Shown: piece after piece, positions 26,472 to 34,301 of the stretch
Layout of the letters: every line of letters begins with the position of its first letter
How positions within the stretch are numbered: position 1 is the stretch's first letter
DNA from: Rhizorhapis sp036570425
GTDB taxonomy: Bacteria > Pseudomonadota > Alphaproteobacteria > Sphingomonadales > Sphingomonadaceae
DNA length: 64,000 bases
Reading direction: 5' to 3'
NCBI GenBank assembly: GCA_036570425.1
Contig: DATCYF010000023.1
Coordinates: 376,754-440,753, forward strand
Program-made: the position numbers and the translations under genes
Notes under the pieces: generated by a model
Database searches by the model: none
Told to the model about the DNA's origin: nothing
What the model saw: the letters and a program-made list of their open reading frames with translations, nothing else

Positions 26472-27511
26472 TGGCCGGGCATCCCATTATGCTCGACGCC
26501 ATCGAGCAGGCGGCCAGCATCAGCCTTTCCGACCCGCCGAAATTCAACACCATCCATTAGGCGCAATTGCTTGTCATGGCTGGCAAGGCGATTCGAACCG
26601 TCGCTGCGCCGGGAAAGGAACGTGCCCGCTAGCTCGCCCTCGGCATGGCAGGGTATCCATTCACCCCACTGCTTGAAGAAGAACGGCACGCCCGCCGCCG
26701 CGCACTGATCGCGTAGGCTCCGCGCCCAATCCGGATGCATCGGCCGCGCGCCGGGGCCAGACTCGCCGCCGACGATGACCCAATCAATCGCCGCATCACC
26801 CGGGTGATGATGGATGAGCCAATGATCACGGATACGAACCGGACCAAGCAGCGGCTCGCAGGATAGGAGCCGTACCGCCGCAGGCGTCGTCAGCAGGTAC
26901 GGGATGCGTTCATCGGCGCGCTTCTGGTCCTCGACAGACACGCCCAGCCAGACATTCGGCAGCGGCCATTGCCGCATGGTGATGTCACCTGGAGCATCGA
27001 TGTCGCCGACCGACTGCACCGGCCAGGACACATTGATGGCTCGGCCAGTACGCTTCGCGTCTTTCGTGCCACGGATCAGATATTCGTCCACCATGAAGCG
27101 AGCTAATTTGCTTGCCCGTCCGGCCACATACTCCCACATCCGTTCCGGCCGCTTCGTCAGCACCTGGTGAACATGCTGCGGCGTCAGCGCCATCACGGCA
27201 AAGCAGCGATCAATCCACTCATCCGGCACATTCTCGTGGAACAGGTCGCCATGCGCGTTCCAGAATATCCTGCGCGGCCTGGCCCAGCGCAGCGGCTCCA
27301 TGAGCGCCTTTTCATTGAGCCGCACTTCGCCGCTCCAAACCGGCCCGGCCTTGCTGTCCACCGTCAGGCCGGCGCGCGAGGGATGATGGCGCAGCCGCGT
27401 TCCGGCCAGCTTCATCGCATAACAGTTCGTGCAACCCGGTGAGAGTACCGAGCAGCCATTGACGGCATTCACCGTCGCATCGGTCCATTCGATCTTTGTA
27501 CGATCAGCCAT
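26468..27511 (-). CDS. DUF5131 (phage Gp37/Gp68) family protein
   Basis: 347 residues from the ATG at 27511. Family hallmarks are the opening TKIEWTDATVNAVNGC, a three-cysteine cluster at residues 20, 27 and 30 (C-x6-C-x2-C), FWNAHGDLFHENVPDEWID, VLTKRPERM, NVWLGVSVEDQ, and WVIVGGESGPGARPM. The cysteine cluster near the N-terminus and the GGESG loop have been likened to radical SAM proteins, but the activity is unknown. It overlaps the methyltransferase start by four bases. A start further upstream would run through the preceding gene. Confidence 0.88.
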   Translation of the reverse strand: MADRTKIEWTDATVNAVNGCSVLSPGCTNCYAMKLAGTRLRHHPSRAGLTVDSKAGPVWSGEVRLNEKALMEPLRWARPRRIFWNAHGDLFHENVPDEWIDRCFAVMALTPQHVHQVLTKRPERMWEYVAGRASKLARFMVDEYLIRGTKDAKRTGRAINVSWPVQSVGDIDAPGDITMRQWPLPNVWLGVSVEDQKRADERIPYLLTTPAAVRLLSCEPLLGPVRIRDHWLIHHHPGDAAIDWVIVGGESGPGARPMHPDWARSLRDQCAAAGVPFFFKQWGEWIPCHAEGELAGTFLSRRSDGSNRLASHDKQLRLMDGVEFRRVGKADAGRLLDGVEHNGMPGQ

Positions 27512-27974
27512 GACGCGCCTCCCGTGGCGGCAGCACACCCGATGGCGTCCGCAGGCGCAGGCGCGGCTTTTCCGCTGCAAGGCACGCCTCGACATAGGCC
27601 CGCCGCCTGGCTTCGTTGGCCGCGATCCGCGCGCCGATGTCGGCCAGCTCCGCAACTTTGCGCTGCACCGCCTCCCGGGCAAGCGTCACTCGCCACTCCT
27701 CGAACGGTCCGGGTTCCGGCCAATCGGCGATGAAGGTGGAAACCGGACGCGCATGTTCCCGCCCGAGCGAGCACGCGCCACGGGCGAACCGCTCCAGCGT
27801 TGCCACCGAGACATGATCGAAAGACCGCACGACATGCATGCCGCGGCTGATCTGCGCCAGGCTCCAGCCATTACGCCGCCGGCACGCCAGAAACCGCAAA
27901 CGGAGATCTGTGTCCGGGCAAAAGCTATTCTCGGCCTTATTCCCGGCCAAAATGTCATTTTGGTCGGCCATCAT
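27504..27974 (-). CDS. Early phage protein with possible N-terminal DNA-binding region
   Basis: 156 residues starting at ATG 27974 inside the clamp stop codon (TGATG). Residues 25-65 (DLRLRFLACRRRNGWSLAQI, then SVATLERFARGACSLGRE) have helix-turn-helix character and a zinc-like set of cysteines is absent. The C-terminal half is a long Ala/Arg/Glu helix, possibly coiled coil. No family is recognised. It overlaps the DUF5131 gene by eight bases and is part of the coupled early operon. Confidence 0.6.
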   Translation of the reverse strand: MMADQNDILAGNKAENSFCPDTDLRLRFLACRRRNGWSLAQISRGMHVVRSFDHVSVATLERFARGACSLGREHARPVSTFIADWPEPGPFEEWRVTLAREAVQRKVAELADIGARIAANEARRRAYVEACLAAEKPRLRLRTPSGVLPPREARHG

Positions 27975-29104
27975 CACACCCTCATCGGCATAAGGACGTA
28001 AAGCCGCTTGGCATCGTCACTCTGTTGCCACAGTGACGGAGCCGCCGGATCGCCCAACAACACGCGTGCGCGCGTGCCATCGGCATCCGTGCCCTTCAGG
28101 TGCCGCAGCACATCGAGCAGATAGGCCCCGTTGAAGCCGATTCGCAGCGGCTCGCCATCATAGTCACAGGGCACGTCCTCGCTGGCCGTACCATTTTCCG
28201 GGCTGATGACCTGCAACGTCACCGTCTCGGTCGCGAACTCCAGCGCGATCGAGCGCGTTTTGTCGCTGCTGATCGTCAGCACCCGTTCGACGGCCTCCGC
28301 CAACGGGCCGGGTTCGAACCAGGCCGCCAGCCGATGCCCGGTCGGAATGACCCGCGCATAATCCGGAAACTTCCCATCGATCAGCTTGCCGGTCAGCACC
28401 GTCTTGCCGACGTCGAACCGGAATTTCGTCGTGCTGACCGCTATACCGACGGTGCCGCCTTCTTCATCCAGCAGCTGCGCAAGCGCCGCCACGGCCTTCC
28501 GCGGCAGGATGATGTCCGGCATGCCCTCGGCGCCATCGGCGACATCGCAATGGAAGCGCGCCAACCTGTTACCATCAGTTGCGGCCGCGAACTGGGATTC
28601 CGATCCGCCGGGGACGTGCAGGAAGATGCCATTCAGATAATAGCGAGTCTCTTCCGTTGACATGGCAAAGGACACGCTGTCGATCATCGCGATCAGCTCG
28701 GTCGCGTCCTGCTCCCACTGGGCATCCCAGTCACCGGCCGGAATGGTCGGGAAGTCATCCGCCGGCAATGTCGGCAGCTTGAACCGGGCCCGGCCGCACT
28801 TGATCGTGATGCCGGTGTTGCCATCGGATTCGATGCACGCGATGCCCTCCGCCGGCAGCTTCGCCGCAATCGATGCCAACGTACCGGCATCAATGCAGAA
28901 GGTGAGGGCCTTGTTCGATCCCGCATCCTCCAGATCAACCGTCTGGTCGATCATGATGTCCAGGTCGGTGCCAATCAGCGTCATCTGCCCGGGCGTCGAT
29001 CGCACCAGCACATGGGTAAGGATCGGCACCGTCGCCTTGGTCTCGACCACGGCCTTGATGGATTTCAACGCCGCCCGCAGCGTTTTCACTTTGATCTGGA
29101 TCAC
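27974..29104 (-). CDS. Phage-encoded DNA polymerase III beta sliding clamp
   Basis: 376 residues in the three-domain DnaN layout: opening IQIKVKTLRAALKSIKAVVE, TVPILTHVLVR, an SVSFAMSTEETRYYLNGIF block in domain 2, FPDYARVIPTG, and a C-terminal VLMPMRV, like the MPMR-type tail of bacterial clamps. A clamp holds polymerase on DNA. The GTG start overlaps the stop of a small gene. Bacterial chromosomes carry dnaN near dnaA, so this copy, inside a phage early operon and with no polymerase next to it, is a phage gene that probably recruits the host replicase. Confidence 0.93.
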   Translation of the reverse strand: MIQIKVKTLRAALKSIKAVVETKATVPILTHVLVRSTPGQMTLIGTDLDIMIDQTVDLEDAGSNKALTFCIDAGTLASIAAKLPAEGIACIESDGNTGITIKCGRARFKLPTLPADDFPTIPAGDWDAQWEQDATELIAMIDSVSFAMSTEETRYYLNGIFLHVPGGSESQFAAATDGNRLARFHCDVADGAEGMPDIILPRKAVAALAQLLDEEGGTVGIAVSTTKFRFDVGKTVLTGKLIDGKFPDYARVIPTGHRLAAWFEPGPLAEAVERVLTISSDKTRSIALEFATETVTLQVISPENGTASEDVPCDYDGEPLRIGFNGAYLLDVLRHLKGTDADGTRARVLLGDPAAPSLWQQSDDAKRLYVLMPMRV

Positions 29105-29259
29105 GCGCTGCGCTCCCTGCGATAGATGGTGATTTCAAAGAGGATCGAGCCCCATTCGATCATCAGGCCCCGGCCTGCGAACCACGCGCAATTGTCGTCG
29201 TCATCGATGCCGGACGCGACATGATCGACGATCGCGAAACGGGGGAGAACGCGCCTCAC
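29101..29259 (-). CDS. 52-residue protein coupled to clamp gene
   Basis: A short frame from GTG 29259 to TGA 29101-29103, with a strong AGGAGG upstream. It overlaps the ParB-like stop (GTGA) and the clamp start (GTGA), a fully coupled junction on each side. It contains an acidic DDDDN run and a WFAGRGLMIEWGSILFEITI segment that looks like beta strands. No family is recognised. The ribosome site and the overlaps are the evidence that it is real. Confidence 0.68.
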   Translation of the reverse strand: MRRVLPRFAIVDHVASGIDDDDNCAWFAGRGLMIEWGSILFEITIYRRERSA

Positions 29260-31031
29260 GCCAGTTCCTCCTGAGCTTCATCGCTAGTGTTGGGGGTATC
29301 GGCGCCGCGATCATGGTCCGCGATCGTCGCCCAGTGGCCGCCGATTGGTCGCCCTTCGGCTCCGGCCCACTCCAGCGCCTCTTCCAGATCATCGAAGCCA
29401 TAGACCGGGTCCGCATCCGGTTCTTCGCGCTCGTCGCACCAGACGCCGCTTTCCCAGCGGAAGAAGGTCATGTCGCCCAGCGCGATCACGGCCGGGGCAG
29501 GATGAAGCGCCAGAAGCTCCGCGGATATTTCCGCGAAAGCCGCTTCCGCCGCTGCCTTGGCCTGCTCTTCGGCCTCAAGCCGCGCCGCCTTCTCCGCCTC
29601 TTGCCGGTCAAACTCTACCTCGGCCGCTTCCAGCTGAGCGGCCACTTCCTCGGGCGTTACGAAGACGTCCACGCCAACGGCGTAGCATTCGCCGACGCCG
29701 TCCACGGGATGCGTCCGCCACAGGTCGGGACGCCTCGTTTCCCAGAACTGCCGCCCCTCGACTTTCTCCTCACGGATTTTCGCGGCCGCCAGCCAGGCAG
29801 CCACCGAACGGACTTGCTTGGCCCGTCGCTCGGCCGCGATCTCCTCCGCCGTCTTCGGAGGCGGACCGCTGCCTTCAGGCGGGATCACGTCCTTCAGCCG
29901 ATCCGCGGGAACGAAGAAGCGTCCCTCAATCGTCAACTCGCCCTCATGATCGACGCTCGCGATAGCGACGATCTCGATATTCTGCTCAGCGGCGACCGTT
30001 CGCAGCTGCTCATAGCCGGGAAGATTGTAGCGATAGCCCTTGTCGACCAGCTTGAACCCCTTGGGCACCTTGGGCATTGGGCCCCGCCGGATCGAGGGGG
30101 GAAAGAGAACGTCTGACGTTGTCGGGAACGTCTTCTGCGTCGTGGCGAGCAGCCGCTTCTTCTGAACATCAGCCACTGCTCTCGCGATCGATAGGACGAT
30201 GGCACTGTCGGTAATTTTGCGATCGCCGTAGCGTTCGGCGGCACCGAACAGATCGTCCTCATATTGGCCGCCCTGCTCTTCATAACGCTTGGCGCCGACC
30301 AGTTTGAACAGCGGGTCTGACGTAGTCATCTGCTGCGACTGATAGGCGAAGCGGATATTCCATGCCTTATGCGGCTCATGGGATTTCTTCGCCTCGACCG
30401 CGAAGACGCGCAGCTGCAGCCGCTGGTCCTGCGTCCCGGCATAGGCCATCGCCGCATCGATCGTCAGCTTGCCCTCCCGCAGCGCATCGAGAATTTCGCT
30501 CGCCAGCGAGGCCAGCCGCAGCCTTTGCTTCACATAGCGTTCGGAAAAACCGAATTGCCGCGCCAGATCGGCGGGGGAAACGCTGCCGCGCTGCATCAGC
30601 TGCGCGAACGCAGTGAACTCGTCGGCCGGGTTCATGTCCCGCTTGGCGAGATTTTCCGACAGCGACAGGTTGATCGCATCGTCCGGGTCGCGCAGCAGCA
30701 CCGGCACTGCGAAGCTGTCGTCGATGGCGCCGCGCTCCCGCAGCAGCTGCAACGCCTGCAGGCGGCGTCCACCGCCGACGATATACACCGCTGCCGCGTC
30801 GATGTCGGTGTCACCGGCATAGCCGATCAGCGACTGGAGCAGGCCATGCGCCGCGATATCGTCGGCCAGGCTCTCGACATCGACTGCCTTGTTCGTCTGG
30901 CGGACATTCTCCGGAGCACGCATCAGCCGCCCCAGGGCGATCGACTGAATGACGCTTGGCGCGATTGCACCGGCGCTGTCGTTCTCATTCTCCGGCAGAA
31001 CCGGCGACACTGCTTTCTTTCCTCGGGGCAT
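29256..31031 (-). CDS. ParB-like nuclease/partition domain protein (591 aa)
   Basis: From the ATG at 31031 the first 200 residues match the ParB/Srx fold: ESLADDIAAHGLLQSLIGYA, YIVGGGRRLQALQLLRERG (the GxRR motif), SLSENLAKRDMNPADEFTAF, and the helix-turn-helix LARQFGFSERYVKQRLRLA. The remaining 390 residues include a coiled-coil, Glu/Ala-rich stretch (about 480-540), unlike plain partition ParB. There is no ParA gene. Proteins of this type in phages and plasmids may regulate transcription or segregate replicating DNA. The frame continues upstream to 31271, but that part reads as noise. Confidence 0.88.
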   Translation of the reverse strand: MPRGKKAVSPVLPENENDSAGAIAPSVIQSIALGRLMRAPENVRQTNKAVDVESLADDIAAHGLLQSLIGYAGDTDIDAAAVYIVGGGRRLQALQLLRERGAIDDSFAVPVLLRDPDDAINLSLSENLAKRDMNPADEFTAFAQLMQRGSVSPADLARQFGFSERYVKQRLRLASLASEILDALREGKLTIDAAMAYAGTQDQRLQLRVFAVEAKKSHEPHKAWNIRFAYQSQQMTTSDPLFKLVGAKRYEEQGGQYEDDLFGAAERYGDRKITDSAIVLSIARAVADVQKKRLLATTQKTFPTTSDVLFPPSIRRGPMPKVPKGFKLVDKGYRYNLPGYEQLRTVAAEQNIEIVAIASVDHEGELTIEGRFFVPADRLKDVIPPEGSGPPPKTAEEIAAERRAKQVRSVAAWLAAAKIREEKVEGRQFWETRRPDLWRTHPVDGVGECYAVGVDVFVTPEEVAAQLEAAEVEFDRQEAEKAARLEAEEQAKAAAEAAFAEISAELLALHPAPAVIALGDMTFFRWESGVWCDEREEPDADPVYGFDDLEEALEWAGAEGRPIGGHWATIADHDRGADTPNTSDEAQEELA

Positions 31032-31065
31032 AATGGCTCTTTCTCTCTGGCGTGCCGGTTCCGGC

Positions 31066-31407
31066 TTATGGTTGTTGTGGTGAATGGGCGGGGCGGCGCA
31101 CGCTGCCGACGGAGAGGCTATGGGAGAAACTCCCCGTCGGCGCCGCGACCCTCGCGGGATTCTGGATAACGGCCATGCACGGCACGATGCCCGCGACATC
31201 GCTCCGGCAGACTGGGCAGGGGCACATGATCTCGACAATCGGTGCATCGGCCGGCGCAAACAATTGCGCATGTTCGCGAACGGACAGCGCCACGTTGATC
31301 GCCCGGGCCGCGCTGGCAGCCTCCGCTTCGGGCAGCACCCGATACTCGCCGGACAGGACCAGCAGCACTTCGCGAGACGCCGGTTTGTAGATGGCCTGCA
31401 CGGTCAC
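31066..31407 (-). CDS. Small early protein with cysteine cluster
   Basis: 113 residues from GTG 31407, which overlaps the stop of the preceding gene (GTGA). It has a beta-rich N-terminal part (AIYKPASREVLLVLSGEYRV), an Ala-rich helix, and a cysteine cluster CPCPVC followed by a fourth cysteine about ten residues on, suggesting a metal-binding knuckle. No family is recognised. The frame is open far upstream, but those residues are an antisense-like shadow of the neighbouring gene. Confidence 0.6.
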   Translation of the reverse strand: MTVQAIYKPASREVLLVLSGEYRVLPEAEAASAARAINVALSVREHAQLFAPADAPIVEIMCPCPVCRSDVAGIVPCMAVIQNPARVAAPTGSFSHSLSVGSVRRPAHSPQQP

Positions 31408-31949
31408 AACCCGCCCTTCCGTGTCTGCTGGCCAGTCGCGACGATCGTCACCACGCGCCGACGGCGGGGACCGAAGCCGGCCACGGCAATTTTCCCCTGC
31501 CGCACAAGCCGGTTGAATTCGTAGCGCGCCACTTCCGCGTTCTTCAGGCCCAGCGCCACCGCCAGTTCGGCGTTGGTGGGGCAGGGGCGGCAGGTCACCG
31601 CCGCTTTGTTCAGCAATTTCATCATCCGCCGTGCCACGCCGCGCGGGTCGCACGTATGGGGTACGATCGGGACCATCGGCGATTCGGCCAGGCGGCGAAC
31701 GGCCACATATTCCAGCGCGCGCGTGTCCCGGTTTCGCCGCAACTGCAGGCGGACATGCCCGGCCTCGGCCAGCGCGCGCACCATATAGACGCTTGCCATG
31801 CCGTGCGGCAGCGAAGGGCCGCTGGCATAGACAATTTCGTCGCCCGGCTCGGCCGACACGATCCATGCCTCTATGGCGCCCGCTGCGACGGCCCAGCTGG
31901 GGGGCAGGTCGCATGGCTTGACGGCATCGTTGCGCGAAAGGACGGCCAT
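31404..31949 (-). CDS. Early protein with winged-helix-like C-terminus
   Basis: 181 residues starting at ATG 31949, overlapping the previous stop by one base (TGATG); ATG 31955 is an alternative. The C-terminal half (PTNAELAVALGLKNAEVARY, then EFNRLVRQGKIAVAGFGPRR) has the pattern of a winged helix-turn-helix with wing, so a transcription regulator or replication initiator is plausible. Contains two cysteines in CRPC. No named family is recognised. Confidence 0.62.
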   Translation of the reverse strand: MAVLSRNDAVKPCDLPPSWAVAAGAIEAWIVSAEPGDEIVYASGPSLPHGMASVYMVRALAEAGHVRLQLRRNRDTRALEYVAVRRLAESPMVPIVPHTCDPRGVARRMMKLLNKAAVTCRPCPTNAELAVALGLKNAEVARYEFNRLVRQGKIAVAGFGPRRRRVVTIVATGQQTRKGGL

Positions 31950-32197
31950 CAGCATACCGCCACCCGGCCATCCAGCCGGATTTCCGCGAAGCGCATTGCG
32001 GGCCCGATGCCGCGCACGTCATTCAGGTAACAGCACACCCAGCCGCCCTTGCAGCTATAGGCGACGACACGATCGACAGGGACGCCGTTGCACAACACGG
32101 TGCGCACGGATCCGGGCGCGATGACCGGCACGCCATAGCCGGACCGAACCGCGCCCTCGATCGGCAATGCCGTGGCTTCGTCCCCCGTCCGGTTCAT
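31949..32197 (-). CDS. Small early phage protein
   Basis: 82 residues, start ATG at 32197 overlapping the previous stop (ATGA). Sequence is beta-rich with three clustered cysteines in the middle (YSCKGGWVCCYLNDVRG) and a basic C-terminus. No family is recognised. Tight overlap on both sides is the main support for expression as part of the early operon. Confidence 0.6.
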   Translation of the reverse strand: MNRTGDEATALPIEGAVRSGYGVPVIAPGSVRTVLCNGVPVDRVVAYSCKGGWVCCYLNDVRGIGPAMRFAEIRLDGRVAVC

Positions 32198-32700
32198 CCC
32201 TGGCTATCTCCCGCCGCAAGCTGCTCCAGCGTCACGCGCAACGCGGCCGCCGCTTCCAGCATCTGGTCCAGTTCGGTCAGGACTGCCCGGGCCTCAGCGG
32301 GTGTCACCGTGACCCCGCCCGGACTACCGGGGTTGAGGGCCTCCGTCAGCGCCGCTGCCGTGTCGCCAAGCTCGCGGGTGATGATCATCACGGAATCGCG
32401 CAGGCCGTTCTCGTCGGTGCCGCCTTGGGGCAGGCGCACCAGCGCGTGGCCCGTCCGCCGCGCAAGCCAGCGGGTGACATGCGGCCAACCCGCCGTGCCT
32501 TCGGTGCGCTCTTCCAGCAGGGCGACGAAATCCAGCGGCGCGAACTCCGCCACATTGGGCAGCCCGAAATCGGATATCCGTTGCTGCCGATGGCCCGTTT
32601 CCTCGGCGGCTGCTTCCTGCCCGCCAAAGGCACGCACCAGCGCCTTGGTCGCCGCCTTGCCTGATTGCAGGTCAGGGGAGAGGGAGGCAGTCCGGCTCAC
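32194..32700 (-). CDS. CII-like phage regulatory protein
   Basis: 168 residues from a GTG at 32700 that overlaps the Cro-like stop. The N-terminal region (SGKAATKALVRAFGGQEAAA, then RQQRISDFGLPNVAEFAPLD) and HVTRWLARRTGHALVRLP agree with the CII-type regulatory protein family of prophages. The C-terminal 70 residues are helical and may oligomerise. Position directly after the Cro-like gene is that of CII in lambdoid phages. Family assignment is from memory. Confidence 0.68.
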   Translation of the reverse strand: MSRTASLSPDLQSGKAATKALVRAFGGQEAAAEETGHRQQRISDFGLPNVAEFAPLDFVALLEERTEGTAGWPHVTRWLARRTGHALVRLPQGGTDENGLRDSVMIITRELGDTAAALTEALNPGSPGGVTVTPAEARAVLTELDQMLEAAAALRVTLEQLAAGDSQG

Positions 32701-32978
32701 GCCGCTTTTTCCTGCGGGGCAGCGGTAAGCTGCTCAACTTTACCGGGCGCCGTTTCGGCAGGCGGGGTCGTATCGGGAACGTCATGATGCTTATCCCGAT
32801 CTTGAGCAGCGCTGGCTGCACGAAATATTATGGCCTCAAGGGCGAGGCTGGTGCGCGCGTCCAATCGCAGAACACCAGTTTCGTATCGCGAGACCACGCT
32901 CTGGGCGACACCGAGCATGCCGCCGAGCTCGCTTTGCGAAATCCCGAGCTTCTTTCTGACTGTGCGAATATCCATCAT
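32697..32978 (-). CDS. Cro-like helix-turn-helix regulator
   Basis: The start is placed at ATG 32978 (alternative 32975); the longer frame to 33014 would run through its own promoter. The 93-residue protein has an XRE helix-turn-helix (RTVRKKLGISQSELGGMLGV, then AQSVVSRYETGVLRLD) and a Pro/Ala-rich tail. It is transcribed away from the repressor at 33049, the classic Cro/CI arrangement. First gene of the long minus-strand operon. Confidence 0.82.
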   Translation of the reverse strand: MMDIRTVRKKLGISQSELGGMLGVAQSVVSRYETGVLRLDARTSLALEAIIFRAASAAQDRDKHHDVPDTTPPAETAPGKVEQLTAAPQEKAA

Positions 32979-32982
32979 GGTT

Positions 32983-33014
32983 ACGACGTATGCGTATACG
33001 GATATCCGTGTCAA
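32983..33014 (-). promoter_or_regulatory. Early leftward promoter with repressor operator
   Basis: On the minus strand, TTGACA at 33014-33009 is a perfect -35 box; a weak -10 lies 16 to 18 bases further, at about 32985-32992. A 12-base palindrome ACGGATATCCGT (32998-33009) sits in the spacer and touches the -35, with an 8-base palindrome CGTATACG at 32993-33000. This is where a repressor or Cro would block the early operon. The short distance to the ATG implies a very short leader. Confidence 0.72.
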
Positions 33015-33048
33015 CCGTGTTATTCATCAGCGGATAGGAGAATCCCAT

Positions 33049-33483
33049 ATGCGCGACTTATCTGCGGCCATGAATGAGATCATCGCTGCGAACGTAAAAT
33101 TGCTGCGTCAGCGCCACGCTCCCAATCAAACGGTGTTCGGCGAGCAGATCGGCGTCAGCCAGGCAACCGTGGCCCGTTGGGAGAGGGGTGGCGACATGAA
33201 GCCGGAATCGCTCGCCAGACTCGCCGAACTTGCAGGTTGCTCCGCTTCCGAATTCATCACCCAGTTGTTACCCGAACAAGCTTCGCGGGTTGGGCGCGCC
33301 ACCTTCGAGGGCGCGTCGACATTGTGGCTTCCCGTGCAATTGCCTAGTGAAGACGTTCTGCACGAGATGTTCCTTGCACTGCTGGAGCCCCTGAAAACCG
33401 AGAAAAGCCAGGACGTAATCGCGCGAAGGCTTGCTCAGCTGCTGCCAGGTGCGCTTTCACAGAGCGTATCTCGGCAGCCATGA
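33049..33483 (+). CDS. Phage repressor, XRE family without protease domain
   Basis: 144 residues from ATG 33049, with GGAGAA upstream; the frame is open before it but that part is antisense to the Cro-like gene. The XRE helix-turn-helix spans about residues 16-60 (FGEQIGVSQATVARWERGGD). The C-terminal part is about 80 residues and lacks the Ser/Lys LexA-type peptidase motifs, so induction may not depend on RecA-stimulated self-cleavage. Divergent from the Cro-like gene across a shared operator region. Confidence 0.82.
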   Translation: MRDLSAAMNEIIAANVKLLRQRHAPNQTVFGEQIGVSQATVARWERGGDMKPESLARLAELAGCSASEFITQLLPEQASRVGRATFEGASTLWLPVQLPSEDVLHEMFLALLEPLKTEKSQDVIARRLAQLLPGALSQSVSRQP

Positions 33484-33646
33484 TATCGCGCCCTTCCAAA
33501 GAGGCCGGAAAGAGGCCCAGCAGGCGCGTCAGTTCTCTCGCCAGATAGTTCACGGTTCCAGCCGTTACAGCACAGCGAACGCCGCAATCGGTGCATCCTA
33601 TGTCGCACCCCGGCGCTGCCTGCACCTCGTTTGCATTAATGCCCAC
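33344..33646 (-). CDS. Possible small cysteine-rich protein, overlapping repressor 3' end
   Basis: 100 residues from GTG 33646, which has AAGGAG eight bases upstream. The N-terminal part carries a cysteine cluster (PGCDIGCTDCGVRCAVTAG) that could bind zinc, and the rest is helical (NYLARELTRLLGLFP; MAAEIRSVKAHLAAAEQAFA). It overlaps the repressor gene by 140 bases on the opposite strand, which counts against it. The ribosome site and protein-like composition are in favour. Confidence 0.42.
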   Translation of the reverse strand: MGINANEVQAAPGCDIGCTDCGVRCAVTAGTVNYLARELTRLLGLFPASLEGRDIMAAEIRSVKAHLAAAEQAFARLRPGFSRFSGAPAVQGTSRAERLH

Positions 33647-33786
33647 CCGAATCACTCCTTGTTTGTTCCCATTCTGTTCTGCTGCCGATGTGTCGCAACG
33701 CGAGCTTGTAGGACAGCAAAATTTTCCATGCGGCCGTGCCGCACCCCAACTTCAGGCTCTATGCCTCATTAGTTGAAAATACGTAA

Positions 33787-33821
33787 GCGGATATTTGCGG
33801 CTTGTGAATATCCGTATCCGC
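33787..33821. promoter_or_regulatory. Second putative repressor-binding cluster
   Basis: GCGGATA occurs at 33787-33793, TATCCG in tandem at 33809-33814 and 33815-33820, and its extension TATCCGC (33815-33821) is the inverse of GCGGATA. The same words are seen at the early promoter (ACGGATATCCGT) and at 33030-33036. The cluster is upstream of the plus-strand gene starting at 33894. It may allow the repressor to control the rightward arm. The 250 bases around it hold no convincing gene. Confidence 0.5.
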
Positions 33822-33893
33822 ATATATGCATGAGCACATCACCAGATCAGTTGCGCATGGGGCGCAGCTCGCAAGACGGTGATGGAGGCAACT

Positions 33894-34301
33894 ATGCTCA
33901 AGACTTCATCCGAATTCCCTCATCCGGGCAGTTACGCCCTTCTTGACGGCGTCAAGGTACGGATCATCCGCGCCGAACGGGGCGGCGACGTATTCGTCAC
34001 CGGCGAGGGTGTAGCCCGCGTCATCGCCAGTGCGCACCTCGTCGCGTTTCACCAGGACAGCCCGATCGTCGATCAGTGGATTGACCAGCGTGTCGCCGCC
34101 GTCGGGGCAGGGGCTGCGACCCCGACCGCCGATGCATGGGCCGATTTTTGCGCTTGGCATGAACGCGTCTTTCTTCAGGTCCCCAGAATGACCCGCATGG
34201 CCTTCAGCCGTAATTTGCTCACCCGGGGCTTCATGCAGGTTGTCCGCTCCGGCCGCTGCTGGGCATTCCAGCTCGGCGCAAGGGAACGGAACGCGGCATG
34301 A
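33894..34301 (+). CDS. Phage protein of unknown function, rightward arm
   Basis: 135 residues from ATG 33894, preceded by GGAGG at a five-base spacing; upstream starts at 33879 and 33882 would include the ribosome site. The N-terminal half is a small beta fold (GSYALLDGVKVRIIRAERGG), and the C-terminal half is helical with WADFCAWHERVFLQVP and SRNLLTRGFMQVVRSGR, which recalls the winged-helix ends of some phage replication proteins. Unrecognised otherwise. Overlaps the next gene (ATGA). Confidence 0.62.
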   Translation: MLKTSSEFPHPGSYALLDGVKVRIIRAERGGDVFVTGEGVARVIASAHLVAFHQDSPIVDQWIDQRVAAVGAGAATPTADAWADFCAWHERVFLQVPRMTRMAFSRNLLTRGFMQVVRSGRCWAFQLGARERNAA

